From positions 1 to 12,775 of the forward strand of contig JAAZLP010000269.1 of the NCBI GenBank assembly GCA_012799265.1: a stretch of DNA of 12,775 bases, read 5' to 3'. Source of the stretch: Phyllobacteriaceae bacterium. Lineage in GTDB: Bacteria; Pseudomonadota; Alphaproteobacteria; Rhizobiales; Devosiaceae. The notes beneath the pieces are model-generated. The model had not been told where the DNA came from. It did not search any database and was given only the letters and a program-made list of their open reading frames with translations. This document shows positions 1-6,512 of this stretch, piece after piece; position 1 is the stretch's first letter; each line of letters begins with the position of its first letter. A program made the translations under genes and the position numbers.

Positions 1-1
1 C

Positions 2-745
2 CTGCTGCTCGCCGTTGCTCTGATGATCACGGCCTACATCGTTGCTGTGAAGCGCGGTTACCCGACCGAAGTTTTCCCAGGCTTCCGTAGAGCCTTCGAA
101 TATTTCCTGATCTCTATCCCCGGCCTGATGCTGATCGTCATTATCTTCGGCGGCGTGCGTTCTGGGGTCTTCACCGCGACGGAGAGCTCCTGCATCGCGG
201 TTATCTATGCGCTGCTGGTGACGCTGCTGGTCTATCGGTCTCTTACCTGGAAAGAGTTTGTGCACTCGGTTCTGGGCGCTGTCCGCACCACGTCCATGGT
301 TCTCTTCATCATTGGTGCGGCCGCCTCGTTCGGCTGGCTCATGGCCTATCTCCGTGTGGCCCCAATACTCACTGACATGATCTCTCAGCTGACCACTGAC
401 CCGCTGATGATCCTGCTGCTCATCAACGTCATGCTGTTGCTGCTAGGCACCTTCATGGACATGGGCCCACTGATTATCATCACCACCCCCATCTTCCTGC
501 CCATGGTGCAGAAGTTCGGTGTCGATCCTGTCCATTTCGGCGTCATCATGATCCTCAATCTCGGCATCGGCCTCAACACGCCGCCGCTCGGTCCTGTCCA
601 GTTCGTAGCGGCGGCCGTTGGAAAGATATCGATCTGGACGGCCATGAAGAGCGTTTGGCCCTTCTATCTCGTCGGGCTCATCGTGCTCGGATTGGTGACC
701 TACATTCCGGCGCTGTCCCTATGGCTTCCGAGCCTCTTCAGGTGA
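2..745 (+). CDS. dctM: TRAP transporter large permease subunit DctM, C-terminal part (5'-truncated by window edge)
   Basis: The reading frame is open from base 2 to the stop at 743-745, giving 247 residues; the N-terminal part (family length about 430) lies upstream of the window. The protein is a chain of hydrophobic helices. It carries TRAP large-subunit signatures: the TATESS segment after a GGVRSGVF stretch, the FMDMGPLIIITTPIFLP segment, and the GIGLNTPPLGPVQF segment near the C-terminus. In this family the large subunit forms the Na+-driven transport channel in the inner membrane, working with a small DctQ subunit and a periplasmic DctP receptor, both presumably upstream. Because uronate catabolic genes follow directly, an unsaturated uronate or oligouronide is the likely substrate; this is inference from context. 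The regulator gene starts 4 bp after the stop, so the two are probably co-transcribed. Confidence 0.92.
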   Translation: MLLAVALMITAYIVAVKRGYPTEVFPGFRRAFEYFLISIPGLMLIVIIFGGVRSGVFTATESSCIAVIYALLVTLLVYRSLTWKEFVHSVLGAVRTTSMVLFIIGAAASFGWLMAYLRVAPILTDMISQLTTDPLMILLLINVMLLLLGTFMDMGPLIIITTPIFLPMVQKFGVDPVHFGVIMILNLGIGLNTPPLGPVQFVAAAVGKISIWTAMKSVWPFYLVGLIVLGLVTYIPALSLWLPSLFR

Positions 746-749
746 CACC

Positions 750-1505
750 ATGTCTCTCGTAGAAGTCTCAGCCCTGCCGGTCAGACGACCAAAACTCGCC
801 GACATGGTGATCGATGCGCTGCGTAAGCGCATCCTCACCGGCGAGTTTTCTCCGGGCGAGAAGCTGCCAACCGAAAGCAAGCTGACCGTGCATTATGGCG
901 TGAGCCGTACGGTCATTCGCGAGGCTATTGCAGCGCTGGCAGCCGATGGACTGGTCCAGGCCCGGCAGGGAGCGGGTGTCTATGTGATGGTGCAGGCCAG
1001 CACGGCTTTCGCCAGCATCTCAGGCGAGCGGTCCAACAAGATTTCGGTGGCTCTCAATGTCCTCGAAGTGCGAATGGGGATCGAGATCGAATCGGCAGGG
1101 TTGGCGGCTGAGCGGCGCAGTACGAGCCAACTGGCTGCCATCCAGGAATGCTGGAACGAATTTGGGCGCCTACTGACGCAAGGCACTCCGACCGGCAAGA
1201 CAGACTTTGCCTTTCATCGGACCATAGCGGCGGCCACCAACAACCCCTTTTACCTTGAAGTGCTCGACGCTTTGGGGAGCCGGACGATCCCCTGCGACGT
1301 GGCATCTCCATGGGGCACTGAAAGCGTGCTCACCCACGAATATCAGGTCGGCTTGCACGAGGAGCACCGGCTGATCCTCACCAGTATTGCCAGCCGCGAT
1401 GCAGACGGCGCGCGCGAAGCCATGCGGGAGCATCTGGCGCGAAGCCAGGATCGCTATCGCGCCCGTCTCCTGGAACAAAGTCATTCAAGTCAGGACCCGT
1501 TATGA
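750..1505 (+). CDS. GntR family transcriptional regulator, FadR subfamily (FCD domain)
   Basis: This 251-residue protein has an N-terminal winged helix (about residues 15-80). The helix shows the GntR hallmarks LRKRILTGEFSPGEKLPTE and VSRTVIREAIAALAADGLV, with the wing sequence QGAGVYV. The C-terminal all-helical FCD ligand domain (about 100-235) has candidate metal ligands D152, H156, H206 and H228, the usual Asp-His-His-His set. It likely represses the surrounding operon until a uronate intermediate binds; the effector is inferred from neighbours only. It sits between the transporter and the catabolic genes in the same direction and overlaps the next gene by four bases (ATGA), so it is probably transcribed with its own targets and autoregulated. 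The start at 750 follows an AGGTGA Shine-Dalgarno that contains the upstream stop codon. Confidence 0.93.
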   Translation: MSLVEVSALPVRRPKLADMVIDALRKRILTGEFSPGEKLPTESKLTVHYGVSRTVIREAIAALAADGLVQARQGAGVYVMVQASTAFASISGERSNKISVALNVLEVRMGIEIESAGLAAERRSTSQLAAIQECWNEFGRLLTQGTPTGKTDFAFHRTIAAATNNPFYLEVLDALGSRTIPCDVASPWGTESVLTHEYQVGLHEEHRLILTSIASRDADGAREAMREHLARSQDRYRARLLEQSHSSQDPL

Positions 1506-2329
1506 CCACAGAATTCGACATCCGCTTTGCCATTGATCCCATTTCCGCCTCCGTGATGGGCACCGGCGAATTGCGCGACAACTTCCTGATCGATGATCTT
1601 TTTTCCGAAGGCCATGTGCGCTGGACCTATACCCATTACGACCGCATGGCTGTGGGCGGTGCCGTACCCGATGGGACCCCGCTCAAACTGGACGCCATCA
1701 AGCCAACCGGCACAGCGGGTTTCCTTGATCGGCGTGAGCTTATAGCCGTCAATATCGGCGAGGCTGGCACCATCTCTGTTGACGGCGCCGATCACGCAGT
1801 CGGTCCGCGCGACATGCTCTATATCGGCATGGGAGCGCAGGACGTGCGCTTTGCCGGTGACGGCGCCAAATACTACCTGCTGAGCGCTCCTGCCCATGCA
1901 CGCCACCCAACGCGTCTCCTCCAGCAGGCAACCGCCAAGAAGCTGGAGATGGGCTCCAGCGAGACCTCCAATGAGCGGACCATCTACCAATATGTGAACC
2001 CAGAGGTTCAGACCTGCCAGTTGGTGGTCGGGCTCACCCAGTTCGCGCCGGGATCCGTCTGGAACACCATGCCCGCCCATGTGCATGACCGGCGTATGGA
2101 GGCCTATCTCTATTTCGATCTCAAGCCGGATGCCTTTGTGGTTCACCTCATGGGCGAGCCTGACGAAACCCGCCACCTGATCGTCCGCAACGAAGAGGCC
2201 ATCCTCTCGCCGCCGTGGTCCATCCATTGCGGCGCGGGCACCGGCGCCTACACATTCATCTGGGCGATGGCTGGCGACAATGTCGATTACACTGACGCAG
2301 AAAAAGTCGCGATGGAGGACCTGCGCTGA
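1502..2329 (+). CDS. kduI: 5-dehydro-4-deoxy-D-glucuronate isomerase KduI
   Basis: KduI (EC 5.3.1.17) converts 5-keto-4-deoxyuronate to 3-deoxy-D-glycero-2,5-hexodiulosonate in cytoplasmic pectin and uronate breakdown. The 275-residue product has the family's usual length and two cupin-like halves. The expected metal site is present as H193, H195, E200 (in the PAHVHDRRMEAYLYFD segment) and H242 (in WSIHCG); these sit three residues before the E. coli KduI ligands as I recall them. The C-terminal IWAMAGDN segment is also characteristic. Translation starts inside the regulator's stop codon (ATGA overlap) with AGGA at 1492-1495 as Shine-Dalgarno, so the two genes are probably translationally coupled. 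The stop shares one base with the start of kduD, placing consecutive pathway enzymes back to back. Confidence 0.97.
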   Translation: MTTEFDIRFAIDPISASVMGTGELRDNFLIDDLFSEGHVRWTYTHYDRMAVGGAVPDGTPLKLDAIKPTGTAGFLDRRELIAVNIGEAGTISVDGADHAVGPRDMLYIGMGAQDVRFAGDGAKYYLLSAPAHARHPTRLLQQATAKKLEMGSSETSNERTIYQYVNPEVQTCQLVVGLTQFAPGSVWNTMPAHVHDRRMEAYLYFDLKPDAFVVHLMGEPDETRHLIVRNEEAILSPPWSIHCGAGTGAYTFIWAMAGDNVDYTDAEKVAMEDLR

Positions 2330-3090
2330 TGGACCTCGGCGCTTTCTCCCTCTCTGGTAAGACCATCCTCGTCACCGGTGCCAATACCGGCATTGGACAA
2401 GGCATCGCGCTCTCCATCGGGCGGGCTGGCGGTCGGGTTATTGGCGTCGGTCGTTCCAGCATGGCTGAAACCGCGTCGCTCATGGCGGGGCAGGGCGCGG
2501 AGTTTGTGGAGCTGCGCGCCGATCTGGGGTCCACCAAAGCGGCTCAAGCCATGTTTGATAGCGCTTGGGCAGAGCACGGCCCAATTGATGGCCTCGTCAA
2601 TAATGCGGGCATCATCAAGCGGGTCGATGCAGTCGACTTCACTGAAGAAGATTGGGACGAGGTGATGGATATCAACCTCAAGACCATGTTCTTCCTCTGC
2701 CAGTCCATGGGCAAGAAGGCGCTAGAGGCCGGTCGCGCGGCGCGCATCGTGAACATCGCATCGATGCTGAGTTTCCAGGGTGGCATCCGTGTCGCCAGCT
2801 ACACGGCCTCCAAGAGTGGCGTTCTGGGCATTACGCGCCTTCTGGCCAATGAATGGGCGGCCAAGGGCATCAATGTGAATGCCATTGCTCCCGGCTATAT
2901 CGAGACCAACAATACCGAAGCGTTGCGCAACGACCCGGATCGCTCGTCCTCCATCCTTGGACGTATCCCCGCGGGCCGCTGGGGCGTGCCCGCAGATATT
3001 GGCGATGCCGCTGTATTTCTTCTCGCACCCGCTTCCAACTACATGAACGGCGCCGTCATCCCCGTTGATGGCGGCTGGCTTGCGAGGTGA
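2329..3090 (+). CDS. kduD: 2-dehydro-3-deoxy-D-gluconate 5-dehydrogenase KduD
   Basis: KduD (EC 1.1.1.127) is a classical short-chain dehydrogenase that reduces the KduI product to 2-keto-3-deoxygluconate (KDG) with NAD(P)H. In 253 residues it shows the Rossmann dinucleotide motif TGANTGIG (16-23), NNAG (91-94), catalytic N116, S145, Y158 and K162 (SYTASK), and a C-terminal PVDGGWLAR typical of KduD. The start overlaps the kduI stop by one base (TGATG), with GGAGG at 2314-2318. Other sugar dehydrogenases of this family, such as gluconate 5-dehydrogenase, look similar. The direct linkage to kduI and kdgF makes KduD much the best assignment. Confidence 0.95.
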   Translation: MDLGAFSLSGKTILVTGANTGIGQGIALSIGRAGGRVIGVGRSSMAETASLMAGQGAEFVELRADLGSTKAAQAMFDSAWAEHGPIDGLVNNAGIIKRVDAVDFTEEDWDEVMDINLKTMFFLCQSMGKKALEAGRAARIVNIASMLSFQGGIRVASYTASKSGVLGITRLLANEWAAKGINVNAIAPGYIETNNTEALRNDPDRSSSILGRIPAGRWGVPADIGDAAVFLLAPASNYMNGAVIPVDGGWLAR

Positions 3091-3091
3091 T
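3084..3091 (+). promoter_or_regulatory. Shine-Dalgarno site of kdgF
   Basis: GAGGTGAT is a near-perfect complement to the 16S rRNA 3' end. It overlaps the kduD stop codon and lies at a suitable distance before the ATG at 3095. It favours this start over the in-frame ATG at 3065. Confidence 0.7.
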
Positions 3092-3094
3092 GAC

Positions 3095-3430
3095 ATGAGC
3101 GAACAGAAGTTCTTCGCCCAACCGGAAGAAACGCCATGGACCGAACTCGCGCCAGGCAATACCAGGCGTGTACTCATTCATACGCCTGAGCTGATGCAGG
3201 TGGAATTTGGCTTCGATAAAGGCGCTATTGGCGCCCCTCATAGCCATCCGCATATTCAGGTCAGCTATGTCGCCGAAGGCCGGTTCGAGGTGACCATCGA
3301 CGGCGTTACCCAAATCGTGGAGCAGGGCGGTAGCTTCATCGTGCCGTCAAATCTGGTCCATAGCGTCGTTGCCCTCGAAAAGGGCCGTCTTGTCGACGTG
3401 TTCACCCCGCACCGCGCGGACTTCCTCTGA
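3095..3430 (+). CDS. kdgF: Cupin protein, probable KdgF (unsaturated uronate ring-opening)
   Basis: This is a single-domain cupin of 111 residues, the size of KdgF. KdgF proteins speed conversion of the cyclic 4,5-unsaturated uronates released by pectate or alginate lyases into the linear ketouronide used by KduI. Cupin motif 1 is GAIGAPHSHPHIQVSYVAEG, giving candidate metal ligands H49, H51 and Q55; motif 2 supplies H89. The C-terminal D101/F103 pair (DVFTPHR) matches the Asp and Phe I recall as important for KdgF activity. An in-frame ATG at 3065 lies inside kduD, but GAGGTGAT at 3084-3091 is well placed for 3095, four bases past the kduD stop. It is the last gene of the operon; the next gene is on the opposite strand. 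A generic sugar-binding cupin cannot be excluded by sequence alone. Confidence 0.87.
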   Translation: MSEQKFFAQPEETPWTELAPGNTRRVLIHTPELMQVEFGFDKGAIGAPHSHPHIQVSYVAEGRFEVTIDGVTQIVEQGGSFIVPSNLVHSVVALEKGRLVDVFTPHRADFL

Positions 3431-3443
3431 CATGCAGGCCCCG

Positions 3444-3468
3444 CTGGCGTCACATCGCCGAGCGCCAG
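3444..3468. other. Weak hairpin between convergent kdgF and M15-like gene
   Basis: CTGGCG (3444-3449) and CGCCAG (3463-3468) can pair around a 13-base loop. The gap between the two convergent stop codons is only 52 bases and this is the only pairing I saw there. No U-tract follows on either strand, so a terminator role is uncertain. Confidence 0.3.
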
Positions 3469-3482
3469 TTGCTTGGCCAGCT

Positions 3483-4136
3483 TCAGCCAATCGCGGAGAG
3501 CATCTGGGCGTAGGCTTCGTCGTGTCGTCCGCCCCAGTTCTCCATGCCGGGTTTGGTGAGCCAGCCGCGCCGAGGCGGAGTCTGACTGTAAATCTGGCGG
3601 ACCGGATCTTCTCGCCAATTCAGATTGAAAGCAGCGAATTTGGGGAAGAATTCCATACCGGAATAGGGCAGGTGGTCATGCACCCACCAGGCCATGGCTT
3701 CCCAGTCGCCCGTCTTCTCGTAATAGGGGATAAAGCGATTGACGATGACGCAGGCGGTCGCGCCCATCCTTCCCTCGGCATCGCGCCGATCCCAGATGTG
3801 CCCTGCATAGTTGGACTCGTTGACCCCGCAGTTGAGCTTGTTGGCATTACCAAATCCGTTCACCTCCGGCGAGCGGTAGGACGAGCGTATGGAAATGCGT
3901 CCGAAGCGCGCCTGCAGCGGCTCGAGCAGTTCCTCGCACAGGCGCTTGCCTGCGGCTATGGCGAGGTCGGGATTGTCAGGCTGGTTACGGAACCCGTTGA
4001 TCACGGCGATCTCGGAATAGAGAAAATCGCGCATGAAGAAGCTCTCCGAGAGACGTACGCGACCGAGAGCTTCCAGGGCTCTTACCGTTTGAGGATGGCG
4101 CATAGGGCTTGCATCCGGATGAGCAGATGGGCACAT
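3483..4136 (-). CDS. Peptidase M15-like (D-Ala-D-Ala carboxypeptidase fold) hypothetical protein
   Basis: The frame encodes about 217 residues from the ATG at 4136. An internal ATG at 4103 (206 residues) is a good alternative; 4136 is preferred because AGGGG lies close upstream. Counting from 4103, the segment from residue 19 to 82 follows the M15A layout: a SEIA helix region, LEPLQARFG, then ISIRSSYRSPEVN, resembling the family's SGYRSP motif. H102 (NYAGHIWD) would be the first zinc ligand. The position where M15 enzymes usually have Asp appears as Cys118 (GATACVIV), and H142/H144 plus E151 could complete a site. No signal peptide is visible, so it looks cytoplasmic. If catalytic, it would cleave peptidoglycan-type peptides, but the substitution makes activity doubtful. 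It is divergent from the TRIC gene and convergent with kdgF. Confidence 0.62.
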   Translation of the reverse strand: MCPSAHPDASPMRHPQTVRALEALGRVRLSESFFMRDFLYSEIAVINGFRNQPDNPDLAIAAGKRLCEELLEPLQARFGRISIRSSYRSPEVNGFGNANKLNCGVNESNYAGHIWDRRDAEGRMGATACVIVNRFIPYYEKTGDWEAMAWWVHDHLPYSGMEFFPKFAAFNLNWREDPVRQIYSQTPPRRGWLTKPGMENWGGRHDEAYAQMLSAIG

Positions 4137-4194
4137 GGTGCCCCTGTCATTCCTTCCATACAACCCGGTTTTGACCGGCTTGCGGGATCGCGCC

Positions 4195-4812
4195 ATGCTG
4201 CTCATTGCTTTCTACATTGCCATCACCGCCGAAGCGATGACTGCTGCGCTGGCCGCTGGGCGGCGGAATATGGACTGGTTTGGCGTCTGCCTCATCGCCT
4301 GCGTAACGGCCCTCGGCGGTGGCACGATCCGCGACTTGCTGCTCGATCACTATCCGCTCTTCTGGGTCGAAAATCCCTATGTGCTGCTGCTGGTCTGTGG
4401 AGCGGCCCTGCTCACCATTCCGCTTGCGCGGGTCATGGACAAGCTGCGCTGGCCTTTCCTGCTGCTCGACGCGCTGGGTCTAGTGGTCTTCACCGTCATC
4501 GGCTGCAACATCGGCATAGAGGCGGGGGTACATCCGATCATCGTGATCGTCGCGGGCATGGTGACGGGGACGGCGGGTGGCATCCTGCGCGACGTACTCT
4601 GCAACGACGTACCGCTGATCTTTCAGGGCGAGCTTTATGCGACCGTCTCCATGGTGGCCGGCATCATCTATTTCGTGGGCCTGCTGAACGGCTTGCCCGT
4701 CGAGGTGATGGCCACGATTGCAATCGTCGTTGGCTTCACGCTGCGCGTCCTGGCGCTCCGGTTCAAATGGGAGATGCCCAAATTCGTCTACGACCGGGAC
4801 ATGCGCAAATGA
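4195..4812 (+). CDS. TRIC-family cation channel protein (YadS/UPF0126-like)
   Basis: The 205-residue product is almost entirely membrane-embedded, with about seven predicted helices. It has the internal duplication of bacterial TRIC channels: ALGGGTIRDLLLDHYPLFW in the first half is echoed by TAGGILRDVLCNDVPLIF in the second. E. coli YadS has the same glycine-rich GGGTIRD and GGGIIRD repeats. Characterised prokaryotic TRIC proteins are trimeric cation-permeable channels; the physiological role in bacteria is unclear. ATG 4195 is chosen because the protein then begins directly with the first helix (MLLIAFYIAITAEAMTAAL), as in homologues; an in-frame ATG at 4135 would add 20 residues. The stop overlaps the next ATG by four bases, indicating coupling to the DUF4326 gene. 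Confidence 0.9.
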   Translation: MLLIAFYIAITAEAMTAALAAGRRNMDWFGVCLIACVTALGGGTIRDLLLDHYPLFWVENPYVLLLVCGAALLTIPLARVMDKLRWPFLLLDALGLVVFTVIGCNIGIEAGVHPIIVIVAGMVTGTAGGILRDVLCNDVPLIFQGELYATVSMVAGIIYFVGLLNGLPVEVMATIAIVVGFTLRVLALRFKWEMPKFVYDRDMRK

Positions 4813-5156
4813 TGCCCGTCCGCATCGTTCTTTCGCGCAAGGCCGGTTTTGATCTTCAGGCGATCTCACACGCGCTCAATGGTCTGCCTGCCCAATCCGT
4901 CGCTCGCCCTAGTCCCTGGGGTAACCCGTATTCCATTGCTGCGGTGATGGAAGAAACCGGCCTCGGAAAGGATGCGGCACAGGCGGAGGCCGTCGCGCGT
5001 CATGCCCGCTGGCTGGCGGGTGAAATCGAGGCAGACCGGCCACGCCCGGCAAAGGCTGAAATAAGAGCGGCCCTCGCGGGTAAGAATCTGGCCTGCTGGT
5101 GCCGCGCTGGTACGCCCTGCCATGTCGAAACACTTCTCAGGCTGGCCAACGATTGA
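4809..5156 (+). CDS. DUF4326 domain-containing protein
   Basis: This small protein (115 residues; 114 if the second of two tandem ATGs at 4812 is used) matches the DUF4326 layout. It has an early VARPSPWGNP motif (31-40), a central amphipathic helix region, and a C-terminal KNLACWCRAGTPCHVETLLRLAN. C96, C98, C104 and H105 form a compact Cys/His cluster that could bind a metal or carry catalytic cysteines. The family's biochemical function is not known to me, and members are often found near phage or accessory genes. The ATGATG start overlaps the TRIC stop, so the two are probably translated from one message. The same frame is open for over a kilobase upstream, but that part only shadows other genes. 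Confidence 0.82.
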   Translation: MMPVRIVLSRKAGFDLQAISHALNGLPAQSVARPSPWGNPYSIAAVMEETGLGKDAAQAEAVARHARWLAGEIEADRPRPAKAEIRAALAGKNLACWCRAGTPCHVETLLRLAND

Positions 5157-5187
5157 GCTGGCTGATCTTCACTCTTCCTCTTTCTAT

Positions 5188-5201
5188 GGAGCCTCAAGTT
5201 G
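5188..5201 (+). promoter_or_regulatory. Shine-Dalgarno and TTG start codon of uxuA
   Basis: GGAG at 5188-5191 lies seven bases before a TTG at 5199-5201. The conserved UxuA N-terminus begins straight after this codon, so the rare TTG start is well supported. Confidence 0.75.
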
Positions 5202-6416
5202 CGACAGACCTGGCGTTGGTTCGGCCCCAAGGACCTCACCAGCATTGACGATATCACCCAGGCGGGCGCCGTTGGCGTCGTCAGCGCCTTGCATCACGTC
5301 CCTAATGGCGTGGTGTGGACCAAGGAAGAGATCGCCAGGCGCCATACCGAGATCGCCACCCGCAAGGACGGAACTGCCTCCGGCCTCACCTGGGATGTCG
5401 TAGAAAGCCTCCCTGTCAGCGAGGACATCAAGAAGCAGAAGGGCAATTGGCGCGAGCATATCGAGAACTACAAGATCTCGATGCGCCACCTCGCCGAAAG
5501 CGGCATTGAGACCATCTGCTACAACTTCATGCCCGTGCTCGACTGGACGCGGACCAATCTGCGCTGGACCGTCGCCCACGGCGGCTCGTGCATGCGCTTC
5601 GATATCAACGATTTCGCCGCCTTCGACATTCACATCCTGCGCCGCCCCAACGCGCCCGGCGATTTCACCAATGCCATCGTCGATGAAGCCGGCCGTCGTT
5701 TCGACGTCATGAGCGAGGACGACAAGAAGCGGCTCGCTCGCAACGTTACCATGGGCCTGCCGGGCTCAACGGAGTCGATGAGCCTTGAGGATGTGCAGGC
5801 ACATCTTGATGAATATGGCGCCATCAGCCGCGAGCAGCTTCGGAACCACTTCGTGCACTTCCTCGACGAAGTCGTGCCGGTCGCCGAGGATCTGGGCCTG
5901 CGCCTCTGCTGCCATCCCGATGATCCGCCATTCGCACTGCTCGGCCTACCACGCATCATGTCGACCGCGGAGGACTACAAGTACATGCTCGACGCCGTGG
6001 ACAGCCCGGCCAATGGCATGACCTTCTGCACAGGTTCGCTCGGTGCCCGGCCGGACAATGACCTGCCTGCCATGTTCGCCCAGTTCGCCGACAAGGTGCA
6101 CTTCCTGCACCTGCGCAACGTCAAGCGCGACAATGAAGACGTGATCGGCTCCTTCTACGAAGCTGAACACCTTGACGGCGATACCGATATGGTCGCTGTC
6201 GTCGCCGCAATCATCCGGGAGGAGCGCCGCCGCAAGGCTGAAGGTCGCAAGGATTGGGAAATCCCGATGCGCCCCGACCACGGTCAGGACATCCTCGACG
6301 ATCTGGGCCGTCGCTCGCAGCCGGGCTACCCGACCATCGGTCGTATGAAGGGGCTGGCAGAACTGCGCGGTGTCGTGACCGCTCTGGAACACGCTGAGCT
6401 GGGCCTCAAGCCCTAA
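5199..6416 (+). CDS. uxuA: D-mannonate dehydratase UxuA
   Basis: UxuA (EC 4.2.1.8) dehydrates D-mannonate to 2-keto-3-deoxygluconate in the glucuronate pathway and is a metal-dependent TIM-barrel enzyme. The 405-residue product begins RQTWRWFGP after the start, the family's usual opening. It carries ICYNFMPVLDWTRT (106-119), LCCHPDDPP (236-244), TFCTGSLGA (275-283), HLRN (304-307) and MRPDHG (357-362), which supply the His/Cys/Asp metal-site and active-site residues. The start is TTG at 5199, supported by GGAG at 5188-5191 and by homology beginning there. It follows the DUF4326 gene by 42 bp on the same strand, so it may be co-transcribed with that pair; I found no convincing promoter in the gap. 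Its product, KDG, is also the KduD product. Confidence 0.96.
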   Translation: MRQTWRWFGPKDLTSIDDITQAGAVGVVSALHHVPNGVVWTKEEIARRHTEIATRKDGTASGLTWDVVESLPVSEDIKKQKGNWREHIENYKISMRHLAESGIETICYNFMPVLDWTRTNLRWTVAHGGSCMRFDINDFAAFDIHILRRPNAPGDFTNAIVDEAGRRFDVMSEDDKKRLARNVTMGLPGSTESMSLEDVQAHLDEYGAISREQLRNHFVHFLDEVVPVAEDLGLRLCCHPDDPPFALLGLPRIMSTAEDYKYMLDAVDSPANGMTFCTGSLGARPDNDLPAMFAQFADKVHFLHLRNVKRDNEDVIGSFYEAEHLDGDTDMVAVVAAIIREERRRKAEGRKDWEIPMRPDHGQDILDDLGRRSQPGYPTIGRMKGLAELRGVVTALEHAELGLKP

Positions 6417-6434
6417 GCCGACTATTCGCGATCT

Positions 6435-6467
6435 GTCCTCGGGCCCCGCCCGAGGACAATTTTGTTC
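6435..6467 (+). terminator. Rho-independent terminator after uxuA
   Basis: Arms GTCCTCGGGC and GCCCGAGGAC pair perfectly (10 bp) around a three-base loop at 6435-6457. AATTTTGTTC follows, giving a short U-tract for the + strand. It lies 18 bases after the uxuA stop codon. Confidence 0.75.
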
Positions 6468-6484
6468 TGCTCCGATTAAGGATC

Positions 6485-6512
6485 GGTCAGTGCCCCGAGA
6501 GGGCACCGGACC
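6485..6512 (-). terminator. Hairpin directly after the deacylase stop codon
   Basis: Reading the minus strand, GGTC/GACC outer pairs and a GTGCCC/GGGCAC inner stem enclose a five-base loop immediately after the TAA at 6513-6515. A second small stem (CCGAT/ATCGG, 6472-6486) overlaps its far edge. The U-tract is poor, so this may be a weak terminator or a 3'-end stabiliser. Confidence 0.45.

Noticed and set aside
1490..2227. 245-codon minus frame over kduI
   Set aside because: Antisense shadow of kduI, which has all metal ligands in the right frame.
3369..4808. Long open + frame upstream of the DUF4326 gene (part of a 595-codon frame)
   Set aside because: It runs antisense to the M15-like gene and out of frame through the TRIC gene; the composition is low-complexity Arg/Ala/His-rich. 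Only the part from 4809 matches a family.
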